Positions 27,282 through 35,850 of a stretch of DNA of 64,000 nucleotides are shown here, one piece after another. The notes below the pieces were generated by a model. The model ran no database searches, was not told the DNA's origin, and worked only from the letters and a program-made list of their open reading frames with translations. The translations under genes were made by a program, and so were the position numbers. Position 1 is the first letter of the stretch, and each line of letters opens with the position of its first letter. The stretch is from Nocardioides thalensis (GTDB taxonomy: Bacteria; Actinomycetota; Actinomycetes; Propionibacteriales; Nocardioidaceae): contig NZ_JACCFP010000001.1 of assembly GCF_013410655.1 (NCBI RefSeq), forward strand, positions 2,627,501 to 2,691,500, read 5' to 3'.

Positions 27282-27362
27282 GCGCCTGGTCCTTCCCCAA
27301 CGAGATTCACCAGTCACTTCCGACACCACAACTACCCTGCAATCCCGAGGCTACGCGACCCG

Positions 27363-27653
27363 TCAGAGCAGGAAATTCCGGTTCAGTGCGAGCAGGACGT
27401 AGGCCAGGATCATGACGAGAAGGAAGCTCAGGTCGAGCGCGAAGTTCCCGATCCGGATCGGCTTGATCACCTTCCGGAGAGCCTTGATCGGCGGGTCCGT
27501 CACCGAGTAGACGACCTCGAGCACGACGAGCAGGAAGCCCCGCGGCTCCCACGAGCGGGCGAAGACCTGGATCCAGTCCACGATGAAGCGCACCCAGAGC
27601 AGGACGATGAACGCATAGAGCGCGTATTCGATGATCTGTCCGGCCAGGGTCAC
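27363..27653 (-). CDS. YggT-family membrane protein
   Basis: A 96-aa protein with two transmembrane helices and the YggT pattern (LLVVLEVVYSVTDPPIKALR, then KPIRIGNFALDLSFLLVMI). YggT genes commonly sit between sepF and divIVA in Gram-positive dcw clusters, as here; the molecular role is unknown. GTG start with TAGGTT (minus, 27660-27665) 6 nt upstream, so a leaderless internal promoter is likely. Confidence 0.9.
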   Translation of the reverse strand: MTLAGQIIEYALYAFIVLLWVRFIVDWIQVFARSWEPRGFLLVVLEVVYSVTDPPIKALRKVIKPIRIGNFALDLSFLLVMILAYVLLALNRNFLL

Positions 27654-27714
27654 GCGGAGAACCTATCCAAGCGACCTAGGAGTCTGCTGCACCGGGCCCC
27701 ACGCAGGGGCTGCG

Positions 27715-28218
27715 TCACGACTGGTTGAAGAAGCCCGCGTCGGCGATGCGCTGCTTGTCCTCGGCGGCGACGCTCACGTTGGGCGGTGAGAGAAGGAACA
27801 CCTTGTTGGTGACGCGCTCGATGCTGCCGCGGGTCGCGAAGATCAGGCCCGCGGCGAAGTCGACGAGGCGCTTGGCGTCGGCGTCGTCCATCTCCGAGAG
27901 GTTCATGATGACCGGGGTGCCCTCGCGGTACTCCTCGCCGATCGCACGCGCCTCGTTGTAGGTGCGCGGCGTCAGCGTCGTGATGCGCGACAGCTCCGCG
28001 ACCATCGGAGCGGACTGCACGGGCGTCGGGCGCCGGCGCTCGCTGATTTCGGCGACGGGGGCGGGCTGGGCGACGCGCGGCTGCCGGGCCGGGCGCGGCT
28101 CGGAGGCCGCTCCGCGTGCGGGCCGCGTCTCGTCGACGAGCTCGTCGTCGTAGTCGTCGTAGCCGGTGTCCTCGAGCAGGCCGAGGTATTCACCGATCCT
28201 GCGCATCGCACCGCTCAT
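27715..28218 (-). CDS. sepF: SepF division protein
   Basis: A 167-aa FtsZ-anchoring protein. An N-terminal amphipathic helix ([10 protein letters not shown]) should bind membrane, a proline/arginine-rich linker follows, and the C-terminal SepF domain has [20 protein letters not shown] and [16 protein letters not shown]. Actinobacteria lack FtsA, so SepF is the main membrane tether of FtsZ. GGAGG 8 nt before the ATG supports the start. Confidence 0.94.
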   Translation of the reverse strand: MSGAMRRIGEYLGLLEDTGYDDYDDELVDETRPARGAASEPRPARQPRVAQPAPVAEISERRRPTPVQSAPMVAELSRITTLTPRTYNEARAIGEEYREGTPVIMNLSEMDDADAKRLVDFAAGLIFATRGSIERVTNKVFLLSPPNVSVAAEDKQRIADAGFFNQS

Positions 28219-28273
28219 GAGACTTGCCTCCGCGTTTCTGCGCCCGGTGGGGCGACTGGTCGTGTTTCGGACA

Positions 28274-28972
28274 TTACTGGACCGCAGGCCTCGATCCGAG
28301 GACCGCGGTGCCGACGCGCACGTGTGTCGCGCCGGCGGCGATCGCGGCTTCCAGGTCGCCGCTCATCCCGGCCGACAACCACGTCGCATCGGGGTGATCG
28401 GCGAGGAACGCGGCCCGTACGTCGGCGAGCCGCGCGAACGCTTCCTCGGGGTCCTCCCCCAGCGGCGCGACGGCCATCAGGCCGCGCAACCGGAGGTGGT
28501 CGGCGGCCTCGACGGCGTCGGCGAGCGCAGGCACGTCGGCCGGGTCGGCACCCGCCCGTCCCTCGCGGCCGGGCGGGTCGAGGCTGACCTGGAGGAGCAC
28601 GTCGACCGCTCCCCCGCGCGCAGCGGCACCCCGGTCGAGGGCGCCCACGAGCTTGGCCCGGTCGACGGAGTGGACGACGCCCGCATAGCGGGCCACCGCG
28701 GCTGCCTTGTTGCTCTGGAGCCCGCCGATGAAGTGCCACGTGACGGGCACGTCGGTGGTCTCGGCGGCCTTGGCCTCCGCCTCCTGGTGGCGGTTCTCCC
28801 CGACGTCGGTGACCCCGAGGTCGGCGAGCAGCCGCACGTCGGAAGCCGGGAAGTACTTGGTCACCACGATGAGCGAGACCTCGGACGGGTCGCGTCCCGC
28901 CGCGCCGCACGCGCTCGCGATGCGGTCGCGGACCCGGCTCAGCCGGGCGGCGAGCTCCTCGGCGCGGCTCAT
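28274..28972 (-). CDS. yggS: YggS/PLPBP pyridoxal-phosphate homeostasis protein
   Basis: A 232-aa PLP-binding TIM-barrel protein. The PLP lysine is in LIVVTKYFP (K39); [25 protein letters not shown] and [16 protein letters not shown] (ending in a [11 protein letters not shown] phosphate site) are typical. It controls cellular PLP and amino acid balance. ATG overlaps the pgeF stop by 4 nt. Present in this position in many Gram-positive dcw clusters. Confidence 0.93.
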   Translation of the reverse strand: MSRAEELAARLSRVRDRIASACGAAGRDPSEVSLIVVTKYFPASDVRLLADLGVTDVGENRHQEAEAKAAETTDVPVTWHFIGGLQSNKAAAVARYAGVVHSVDRAKLVGALDRGAAARGGAVDVLLQVSLDPPGREGRAGADPADVPALADAVEAADHLRLRGLMAVAPLGEDPEEAFARLADVRAAFLADHPDATWLSAGMSGDLEAAIAAGATHVRVGTAVLGSRPAVQ

Positions 28973-29694
28973 GCCACGTCCCTCAGTCGCACGATCCCGG
29001 CGAGACGGCCCGCACCGACACCGTCGCGGCGGTAGGAGTAGAGGTCGGCCGACTCGCGCGTGCAGCGGGCCGCGTCGACCGCCTCGACGCCCGCGCGCTC
29101 GAGCTGGGCGCGCACGCCGGCGCCGATGTCGAGCGCGGGAGTGCCCCACGACGTCGTCGCCCGGCTCGCGGGCTCGGCGGCGGCGACCTCCTGCTGAAGC
29201 TCGGCGGGCACCTCGTAGCAGGCGCCGCAGATGTAGGGGCCGATCCAGGCCCGCACGTCGCCGGCGCCGAGCTCGCGCATCCGCTCCACCACGCGGGTGA
29301 CGACGCCGGCGGCCATGCCGAGCCGGCCCGCGTGCGCCGCGCCCACCACGCCGGCCGCCGCGTCGGCGAGCAGCACCGGCACGCAGTCGGCGGCGCGGAC
29401 CACCAGCACGGTGTCGAGCTCGGTGGTGACGATGCCGTCGGCCTCCTGGCGCACGCCCGCCCTCGCGTCGACGACGTCGGCGCCGTGCACCTGCAGGAGG
29501 TCGGCGATGCGGTCGACCCCGAGGTCGGGGGCGAAGTCACCGATCAGGAGCCGGTGGTTCTCGGCGGTCGCCTTCTCGTCGTCGGTGCCGGCGATCGACA
29601 GGTTGAGCTCGTCGTACGGCGCAGCACTGACCCCGCCGAGCCGGTCGGTGAACGCCAGCTCGACGGGGCCGAAAGTGGTGCGGAAGGAGTACAC
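28969..29694 (-). CDS. pgeF: PgeF/YfiH-type copper/zinc oxidoreductase-like protein
   Basis: A 241-aa protein of the YfiH/LACC1 group, reported as purine nucleoside phosphorylases/adenosine deaminases and, in E. coli (PgeF/YfiH), as a peptidoglycan-editing factor. Metal ligands are visible: LQVHG (H70), AADCVPVLL (C104) and AAHAGRLGM (H121). GTG start. It lies 15 nt after ftsZ, the usual actinobacterial order ftsZ-pgeF-yggS-sepF. Confidence 0.9.
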   Translation of the reverse strand: MYSFRTTFGPVELAFTDRLGGVSAAPYDELNLSIAGTDDEKATAENHRLLIGDFAPDLGVDRIADLLQVHGADVVDARAGVRQEADGIVTTELDTVLVVRAADCVPVLLADAAAGVVGAAHAGRLGMAAGVVTRVVERMRELGAGDVRAWIGPYICGACYEVPAELQQEVAAAEPASRATTSWGTPALDIGAGVRAQLERAGVEAVDAARCTRESADLYSYRRDGVGAGRLAGIVRLRDVA

Positions 29695-29709
29695 CCGGGC
29701 GGGAGTCGC

Positions 29710-30906
29710 TTACTTGAGGAAGTCGGGCACGTCGAGGTCGTCGTCGTCGAACGACATCTGCGCGCGCTCGGGGCGGGCGCCGACGGTGACCTCGGGCCGC
29801 GTCTCGGGGGCGAGCTTCTCCTCTTCCTCCGCGGGCTGCCGCACGCGGGTGGCGTCGTCGCGCTCCTCGCGCTTCGGCTCCTCGCGACGGGTGGCCACCT
29901 CGGCGTTGCGGGTCTGCTCCTGCGGGCGGCGCAGGGTCGCGCCCTCCGCCCGCTTCGGCGTACCGCCGTCGAAGCCCGCGGCGATCACCGTGATCCGGAC
30001 CTCGTCTCCGAGCGCGTCGTCGATGATCGTGCCGAAGATGATGTTGGCGTCGGGGTGCACCGCGTCGGCGACCATCGCGGCGGCCTCGTTGATCTCGAAG
30101 ATGCCGAGGTCGGAGCCGCCGGCGATCGAGAGCAGCACGCCGTGGGCGCCGTCGATGGAGGCCTCGAGCAGCGGGCTGCTCACGGCCATCTCGGCAGCGG
30201 CGACCGCGCGGTCCTCGCCGCGCGCCGACCCGATGCCCATCAGCGCCGAGCCGGCGTTGCTCATGACCGCCTTGACGTCGGCGAAGTCGACGTTGATCAG
30301 GCCGGGCGTGGTGATCAGGTCGGTGATGCCCGAGACACCCTGCAGCAGCACCTGGTCGGCCTGGCGGAACGCGTCCATCACCGACACGTTGCGGTCGGAG
30401 ATCTGGAGCAGCCGGTCGTTCGGGATCACGATGAGGGTGTCGACCTCCTCGCGGAGCTTGGCGATCCCCTCCTCGGCGGAGTTGGCGCGGCGGCGGCCCT
30501 CGAACTGGAACGGCCGCGTGACGACACCGATGGTCAGCGCACCGAGCGAGCGGGCGATGCGCGCGACGACCGGCGCGCCACCGGTGCCGGTGCCACCACC
30601 CTCGCCGGCGGTCACGAAGACCATGTCGGCCCCCTTGAGGACCTCCTCGATCTCCTCGGCGTGGTCCTCGGCGGCGCGCGCCCCGACATCGGGGTTGGCC
30701 CCGGCGCCGAGGCCGCGGGTCAGCTCGCGGCCGATGTCGAGCTTGACGTCGGCGTCGCTCATCAGGAGCGCCTGCGCGTCGGTGTTGATCGCGATGAACT
30801 CGACGCCCTTGAGGCCGACCTCGATCATCCGGTTGACGGCGTTGACGCCACCGCCGCCGATGCCCACCACCTTGATGATGGCCAGGTAGTTCTGTGCAGC
30901 TGCCAT
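29710..30906 (-). CDS. ftsZ: Cell division GTPase FtsZ
   Basis: A 398-aa tubulin homologue that polymerises into the Z ring. GTP-binding signature GGGTGTG (residues 103-109), T7 catalytic loop INVDFADVK, and the C-terminal peptide [10 protein letters not shown] that binds SepF. A charged, Arg/Glu-rich linker (about 315-385) precedes the tail. GAGAGGTGA lies upstream of the ATG. It has a separate promoter region of 380 nt from ftsQ. Confidence 0.98.
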   Translation of the reverse strand: MAAAQNYLAIIKVVGIGGGGVNAVNRMIEVGLKGVEFIAINTDAQALLMSDADVKLDIGRELTRGLGAGANPDVGARAAEDHAEEIEEVLKGADMVFVTAGEGGGTGTGGAPVVARIARSLGALTIGVVTRPFQFEGRRRANSAEEGIAKLREEVDTLIVIPNDRLLQISDRNVSVMDAFRQADQVLLQGVSGITDLITTPGLINVDFADVKAVMSNAGSALMGIGSARGEDRAVAAAEMAVSSPLLEASIDGAHGVLLSIAGGSDLGIFEINEAAAMVADAVHPDANIIFGTIIDDALGDEVRITVIAAGFDGGTPKRAEGATLRRPQEQTRNAEVATRREEPKREERDDATRVRQPAEEEEKLAPETRPEVTVGARPERAQMSFDDDDLDVPDFLK

Positions 30907-30986
30907 GGCGGCTTCACCTCTCGTTGACTAGGACTGTGGTGTGGGTGCGGCGATGGGGAAGAAGTCCGGCGTGGTGATCAACTCTG

Positions 30987-31017
30987 ACCCTCAGGCTGAG
31001 GGTTATAGTTATGTCAA
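30987..31017 (-). promoter_or_regulatory. ftsZ promoter/operator block
   Basis: Minus-strand TTGACA (31012-31017) precedes TAACTATAAC and the perfect 17-bp palindrome ACCCTCAGGCTGAGGGT (30987-31003, 8-bp arms, one central base). TATAAC or TAACTAT may be the -10. The exact start site is unclear; the palindrome is a candidate regulator site. Confidence 0.5.
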
Positions 31018-31110
31018 CCTCGTCGTGATGAAGACAGTAGGTAGGCCGCTGGGCGGGATGGCGCAGACACGCCGACCAATGCGTGGCTGGTGCGGGTGTT
31101 CGCCCTGTTC

Positions 31111-31254
31111 CGGCGGTCCGGTTCGCCGGCGTGCCGTCCCGGCTTGCTCGCTCCGCCGCGCGACGGCGCACTTCGGTTGGGCGCCGCTCGGCGCGGGGCG
31201 CCGGCGCGTCGTCGCGAAATCGCCGGGACGTCACCCCGTCGAACCGCACCGCCG
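31111..31254 (-). repeat. Long-hairpin dispersed repeat, copy A
   Basis: Outer arms 31111-31142 and 31223-31254 pair at 28 of 32 positions. They enclose an 84-nt core (31141-31224, sharing two bases with each arm) that matches copy B (52543-52626) at 73 of 84 positions, with its first 21 and last 30 nt identical. The core continues the stem (GGC/GCC, TCGC/GCGA, CGGCGC/GCGCCG). The outer arms do not resemble those of copy B. Confidence 0.8.
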
Positions 31255-31286
31255 GACCTGAGCGGCGCGGCGTGAAGCGGCCAGCG

Positions 31287-32015
31287 TCAGCGGGTCGTCG
31301 GCATCCCCGGGACGCTGACGTCGTAGATCTCCGCCTTGTGCTGGAGCAACGTGAGGAGCACCTCGGCCTTCTCCTCCGACTGCTCCGCGCTCCCCCACCG
31401 GACGCGGCGGCCGTCGCGGAGCTCGAGGAGGATCTCGTCGACGGTCTCGACCTCGACGTGGTCGACGAGGACTGCGACCTCGTCGGTGAGCGAGGAGACC
31501 ACGAGGGCGGCCTCCTCGAGGGCGTCGGACTCGGCGCCCGAGCCGACCTCGACGCGCGGGAGGTCCGCGGGTGCCTCGTCGAGGTGGCCGAAGCGGAAGC
31601 CCTCGGCGTCGAGCTGGGTCAAGCCGTCCGGGGTGGCGACGACGGCGACCGGGGTGCGCTCGGTGACCTCGATGCGGATCTCGTGCGGCCACTGGCGGGA
31701 GACGTCGACGGACCTGACGGTGTCGAGGTCGTCGACGCGCTCGGCGATCTCGTCGAGGTCGACCCGCGCGAGCGGGACGCCGTCGGGCACCTCGGCCGCC
31801 TCGAGCACGTCCTCGTCGGTGAGCTGGGAGGTGCCGGTGACCTCGGCGCCCTCGACCCGCAGCCAGGGCGAGAAGAAGATGCCGTAGACGGCGAAGCCGA
31901 TGCCGCCCACCAGCAGGAACGCGGCGAGGAGGTAGCGCCACGTGAGCCACCGGCGCGCCCACTGCCGGCGCGCGAACCGCTTGCGGGTGCGGTCCTGCGG
32001 GGTACGGCGACTCAT
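31287..32015 (-). CDS. ftsQ: Divisome protein FtsQ
   Basis: A 242-aa bitopic protein linking early and late divisome parts. A basic cytoplasmic N-terminus, one transmembrane helix (about 28-47), a POTRA domain starting WLRVEGAEVTGTSQLTDEDV and a beta domain (VTERTPVAVVATPDG). ATG overlaps murC stop by 4 nt. Confidence 0.93.
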   Translation of the reverse strand: MSRRTPQDRTRKRFARRQWARRWLTWRYLLAAFLLVGGIGFAVYGIFFSPWLRVEGAEVTGTSQLTDEDVLEAAEVPDGVPLARVDLDEIAERVDDLDTVRSVDVSRQWPHEIRIEVTERTPVAVVATPDGLTQLDAEGFRFGHLDEAPADLPRVEVGSGAESDALEEAALVVSSLTDEVAVLVDHVEVETVDEILLELRDGRRVRWGSAEQSEEKAEVLLTLLQHKAEIYDVSVPGMPTTR

Positions 32016-33430
32016 CCGCGCGCCTCGAGGGCGGCGACGACCTGCGGCGCCAGTGCGGTGATGTCGCCCGCGCCCAGCGTCAGGACCACGTCACCCGGCC
32101 GGGCGACGGACACGAGAGCCTCGACGACAGCGGTGCGGTCTGCGACATACCGCACCCGCTCCGCAGGCAGAGGTACGGCGTCCGCGACCAGCGCGCCGGT
32201 GACGTCGGGGTCGGGCTCCTCGCGGGCGACGTAGACGTCGAGCACGACGACCTCGTCGGCGGCGCCGAGCGCCTCGCCCATCTCGGCGGCGAAGATCCGG
32301 GTGCGCGAGACCAGGTGCGGCTGGAACGCGACGATGAGCCGACCGGCGCCGGCGAGCGACCGGCCGGCCTCGATGTCGCCGCGGATCTCGCTCGGGTGGT
32401 GGGCGTAGGAGTCGTAGACGCGCACTCCCCCGGCCTCGCCCTTGGCCTCCATCCGGCGGCCGGTGCCGACGAAGGAGCCCAGACCCCGCGCCAGTGCGGC
32501 GAATTCGTGACCGAGCTCGAGTCCCATGGCGAGCGCGGCGAGCGCATCGGCGACGTAGTGGCGGCCCGGGATCCGGAGCGCGACCTCACCGAGCGTCTCG
32601 GTGCCACGAACGACGGTGAACGTGGTGCCGTTGCCCACCTTGCGCAGGTCGCGCGCCTGGAGGTCGGCCGTGCCTGCGTCGACGGCGACCGTCACCACCC
32701 GGCGGCCGGCCTCGCGCTGCCGGGCGGCGATGCGTGCGGCGCCCGGGTCGTCGACGACGCAGACGAGGAACCCGTCGAGGTCGATGCCGTCGACGAACTC
32801 GTCGAACGCGAGCGCGTAGGCCTCTTCGGTGCCCCAGATGTCGAGGTGGTCGGCCTCGACGTTGAGCACGATCGCCGCGTGGGTGTCGTAGACGAGGAAG
32901 GCACCGTCGCTCTCGTCGGCCTCGGCGACGAAGTGCTCCCCCGCGCCCAGGTCGGCGTTGCGGCCGGTGGCGGTGAGCACGCCGCCGACGGCGTACGACG
33001 GGTCGGCGCCGGCCTCGATCAGGGCGACCGCGAGCAGCGACGTGGTCGTGGTCTTGCCGTGCGTGCCGGCGACGGCGAGCACCCGCTGCCCGGCCATCAC
33101 CGACTTCAGCCCGGCCGAGCGCGGCAGCAGGGTCTTGCCCGCCGCGCGCGCGGCGACGACCTCCGGGTTGTCGTCGCGCGCCGCCGTGGTGACGACCAGG
33201 GTGTCGGCGTCGCCGACGTGGGCGGCGTCGTAGCCGATCGAGACAGGGACGTCGAGCTCGCGCAGCGGCGCGAGGAACGGGGTGTCGTTGTCGTCGCTGC
33301 CGGTGACGGGCACGCCGCGGCGGGCCATGATCCGGGCGATGCCGGACAGGCCGGCGCCGCCGATGCCGACGAAGTGGACCCGGCCCAGCTCCTCGGCCGC
33401 GGGCACCACGTCGGGGACGGGCAGCCTCAT
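32012..33430 (-). CDS. murC: UDP-N-acetylmuramate-L-alanine ligase
   Basis: A 472-aa cytoplasmic Mur ligase that adds L-Ala to UDP-MurNAc. N-terminal Rossmann motif VHFVGIGGAGLSGIARI, the ATP loop VAGTHGKTTTTSLL and the C-terminal segment VYDSYAHHPSEIRGDI are diagnostic of MurC. It overlaps murG and ftsQ by 4 nt on either side. Confidence 0.97.
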   Translation of the reverse strand: MRLPVPDVVPAAEELGRVHFVGIGGAGLSGIARIMARRGVPVTGSDDNDTPFLAPLRELDVPVSIGYDAAHVGDADTLVVTTAARDDNPEVVAARAAGKTLLPRSAGLKSVMAGQRVLAVAGTHGKTTTTSLLAVALIEAGADPSYAVGGVLTATGRNADLGAGEHFVAEADESDGAFLVYDTHAAIVLNVEADHLDIWGTEEAYALAFDEFVDGIDLDGFLVCVVDDPGAARIAARQREAGRRVVTVAVDAGTADLQARDLRKVGNGTTFTVVRGTETLGEVALRIPGRHYVADALAALAMGLELGHEFAALARGLGSFVGTGRRMEAKGEAGGVRVYDSYAHHPSEIRGDIEAGRSLAGAGRLIVAFQPHLVSRTRIFAAEMGEALGAADEVVVLDVYVAREEPDPDVTGALVADAVPLPAERVRYVADRTAVVEALVSVARPGDVVLTLGAGDITALAPQVVAALEARG

Positions 33431-34518
33431 CGGCGGCGTCCCTGGTCGAGGATGATCCGCGCGAGCTGCTCGTCGGCGTCGCTCGGCACCAGGTGGGCCG
33501 CGGCGGCCCCCATCCGGGCCAGCCGGTCGGGGTCACCGGCGAGCTCGGTGACGGTCGAGGCGACGTAGTCGGCGGTGAAGGACGCGTCGTCGACCATCAG
33601 CGCTCCCCCGGCCTCGACCACGGGCCGGGCGTTGAGCGCCTGCTCGCCGTTGCCGATCGGCAGCGGCACGAAGACGGCGGGCACGCCGGTCGACGCGGCC
33701 TCGACGACGCTGTTGGCGCCGGCGCGGCAGACCATCACGTCCGCGGCAGCGAGGGCGTAGTCCATGCGGTCGACGTACGGCGCGACGACGTAGGGCACGC
33801 CGGTCTCGACCGGCTCGACCCACTGCGGGTCCTCCTTGCCACGCGGGCCGACGACGTGGAGCACCTGCACGCCGGCCGCGCCGAGCGCGGCCGCGGCGCC
33901 CGCGACGGCTCGGTTGAGCCGCCACGCGCCCTGCGAGCCGCCGGTGACGACGAGCGTCGGCAGGTCGGCGTCGAGCCCGAAGAACCCACGAGCCTCCGCC
34001 CGGAGCGCTGGCCGGTCGAGCTGGGAGATCATCCGCCGCAGCGGCAGGCCGACGTACTCGGCGTTGCGCAGCGGCGTGCCCGGGAAGCTGACGGCGACCT
34101 TCGAGGCGAAGCGGGCGCCGACCTTGTTGGCGATGCCGGGCAGCGCGTTCTGCTCGTGGACGACGAGGGGCAGCTTGCGGCGGCGCGCGGCGAGGTAGAC
34201 CGGCACCGAGACGTAGCCGCCGTAGCCCGCGACGACGTCGGGCCTGATCCGGTCGAGCACCTCGAGCGCGGCCTTCACCGAGCCGCGCAGCCGGGACGGC
34301 ACCAGGGCGAGGTCCTTGCCGGGCTTGCGCGGCAGCGGGACCGGCGGGATCAGCTCGAGCGGGTAGCCCGCGGCCGGGACGACCGTGTTCTCGAGGCCGC
34401 GCGGCGTGCCGAGGCAGGTGACCTCGACGCCCGGCTCGAGGCGGCCGAGCGCGTCGGCCGTGGCCAGGAGCGGGGACGTGTGCCCCGCCGTACCGCCGCC
34501 TGCCAACAAGACCTTCAT
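33427..34518 (-). CDS. murG: Lipid II synthase MurG
   Basis: A 363-aa peripheral membrane GT28 glycosyltransferase that adds GlcNAc to lipid I. LAGGGTAGHTSPLLATADAL at the N-terminus, VVTGGSQGAWRLN and the UDP-GlcNAc site MVCRAGANSVVEAASTGVPA are as in MurG. 54 nt separate it from ftsW, one of the few gaps in the cluster. Confidence 0.96.
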   Translation of the reverse strand: MKVLLAGGGTAGHTSPLLATADALGRLEPGVEVTCLGTPRGLENTVVPAAGYPLELIPPVPLPRKPGKDLALVPSRLRGSVKAALEVLDRIRPDVVAGYGGYVSVPVYLAARRRKLPLVVHEQNALPGIANKVGARFASKVAVSFPGTPLRNAEYVGLPLRRMISQLDRPALRAEARGFFGLDADLPTLVVTGGSQGAWRLNRAVAGAAAALGAAGVQVLHVVGPRGKEDPQWVEPVETGVPYVVAPYVDRMDYALAAADVMVCRAGANSVVEAASTGVPAVFVPLPIGNGEQALNARPVVEAGGALMVDDASFTADYVASTVTELAGDPDRLARMGAAAAHLVPSDADEQLARIILDQGRRR

Positions 34519-34572
34519 ACTGCCGCCACTCCCTCTACCGCCCGACCTGTCCGCACTCTCGACAACAGGACG

Positions 34573-35772
34573 TTACCGACGGGCGGCCACGCCCCGACTG
34601 CGGGTACGGCGCCGCTGCGCCAGCGCGCGGGCGGCCGCCGGCTCGCGCCGGGCGAAGCCGATGACCAGCCCGAGCGCGGCCAGCGTGGGCAGAAGGCCGG
34701 ATCCGCCGTACGACACGAGCGGGAGGGGGATGCCGATGACGGGCAGGAGCGCGAGCACCATGCCGACGTTGATGATCATCTGGCCGAGCAGCCAGATGAT
34801 CACGCCGAACGTCGCGTAGCGGACGAACGGGTCCTTGGTCTCGCGCGCGACGCGCAGACCGGCGTACGCGATGACCAGGAACAGCCCGACGACGAGCAGG
34901 GTGCCGGCGAGGCCGAGCTCCTCGCCCAGCACCGCGAAGATGAAGTCGGTGTGGGCCTCCGGGAGCTGGCCCCACTTCTGCTGGCTGGCACCGAGGCCCT
35001 CGCCGAAGATGCCGCCGGAGGCGATCGCGTAGAGGCCGTGGGCCGGCTGCCAGCCGGTGCCGTGGAAGTCCTTGAACGGGTCGACGAACGTCGTGATGCG
35101 CTCGAGCCGCTCGGTGTCGGTCGCCGCGAGAGCGAGTGCGACGACGCTGAGCGCGCTCATGAACAGCACGAACAGTCGAACCGGGGCACCGACCACCCAC
35201 AGCATCCCGACCAGCAGGGCGAAGAAGACGAGCGCGGTGCCGAGGTCGCGCCCGATCACCACGAGGGTCGTCGCGAGCACCATGCCCGGCACCACCGGGA
35301 TCAGCAGCTGGTGGAGGCTGCCGAGGCGGCGCTCCTTGTTGGCGTAGATGTGCGCGGCCCAGATGACGATCGCGAGCTTCGCGATCTCGGACGCCTGGAT
35401 CTGGATCGGGCCGAGCGCGAGCCAGTTGCGGTTGCCGTTGATGGTGACGCCGACGGCCGCGGTCGCGACGAGGAGACCGAGCGCGACGACGAAGCCGGGA
35501 TAGGCCAGCCCGCGCACCCACTTCGTCGACACGCGCGAGGCGAGGATCGCGACCGGGATGCCGAGCAGCACCCAGATCAGCTGGCGCTTGACCCAGTAGA
35601 AGCTGGAGCCGTAGTTGTCGTAGCCGTGGACGCTCGACGCGCTGAGCACCATGATCAACCCGATCGTCAGCAGCAGCACGGTGGCGCCGACGAGGAGGTA
35701 GTAGGTCGTCAGCGGCCGGTCGAGCGCCTCGCGGAGGGTGCCGACCCAGGTGCGGGTCGCGGACCGCGACAC
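34573..35772 (-). CDS. ftsW: SEDS glycosyltransferase FtsW
   Basis: A 399-aa, ten-helix SEDS peptidoglycan polymerase working with FtsI. GRDLGTALVFF and the C-terminal LPLVSYGGSGLLPTLAALG are family signatures. The GTG at 35772 has no ribosome binding site. The frame stays open upstream to the murD stop and contains no ATG/GTG/TTG, but an ATC at 35823 follows GAGGGGGA by 4 nt; a rare ATC start giving 17 more residues is possible. Confidence 0.94.
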   Translation of the reverse strand: MSRSATRTWVGTLREALDRPLTTYYLLVGATVLLLTIGLIMVLSASSVHGYDNYGSSFYWVKRQLIWVLLGIPVAILASRVSTKWVRGLAYPGFVVALGLLVATAAVGVTINGNRNWLALGPIQIQASEIAKLAIVIWAAHIYANKERRLGSLHQLLIPVVPGMVLATTLVVIGRDLGTALVFFALLVGMLWVVGAPVRLFVLFMSALSVVALALAATDTERLERITTFVDPFKDFHGTGWQPAHGLYAIASGGIFGEGLGASQQKWGQLPEAHTDFIFAVLGEELGLAGTLLVVGLFLVIAYAGLRVARETKDPFVRYATFGVIIWLLGQMIINVGMVLALLPVIGIPLPLVSYGGSGLLPTLAALGLVIGFARREPAAARALAQRRRTRSRGVAARR

Positions 35773-35850
35773 GAGCGGGCGGAAGCGGGCGCCGCGCGTG
35801 CCCTCGGGGTTCGCGGTGGTGATGGCGTCCCCCTCGGTGCTCGGATGGTG

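Larger units (their letters stand above)
30907..31286. other. 380-nt ftsQ-ftsZ intergenic region
   Basis: No gene is supported. It holds the ftsZ promoter block (30987-31017), relatively AT-rich, and a 144-nt hairpin repeat (31111-31254) shared with 52518-52651. A plus-strand frame (30941-31261) is only the repeat read through. Confidence 0.7.

Noticed and set aside
30941..31261. Plus-strand 106-aa frame in the ftsQ-ftsZ gap, similar to a frame at 52535-52813
   Set aside because: The similarity comes entirely from the hairpin repeat; the flanking parts differ and there is no RBS, so it is explained as non-coding repeat.
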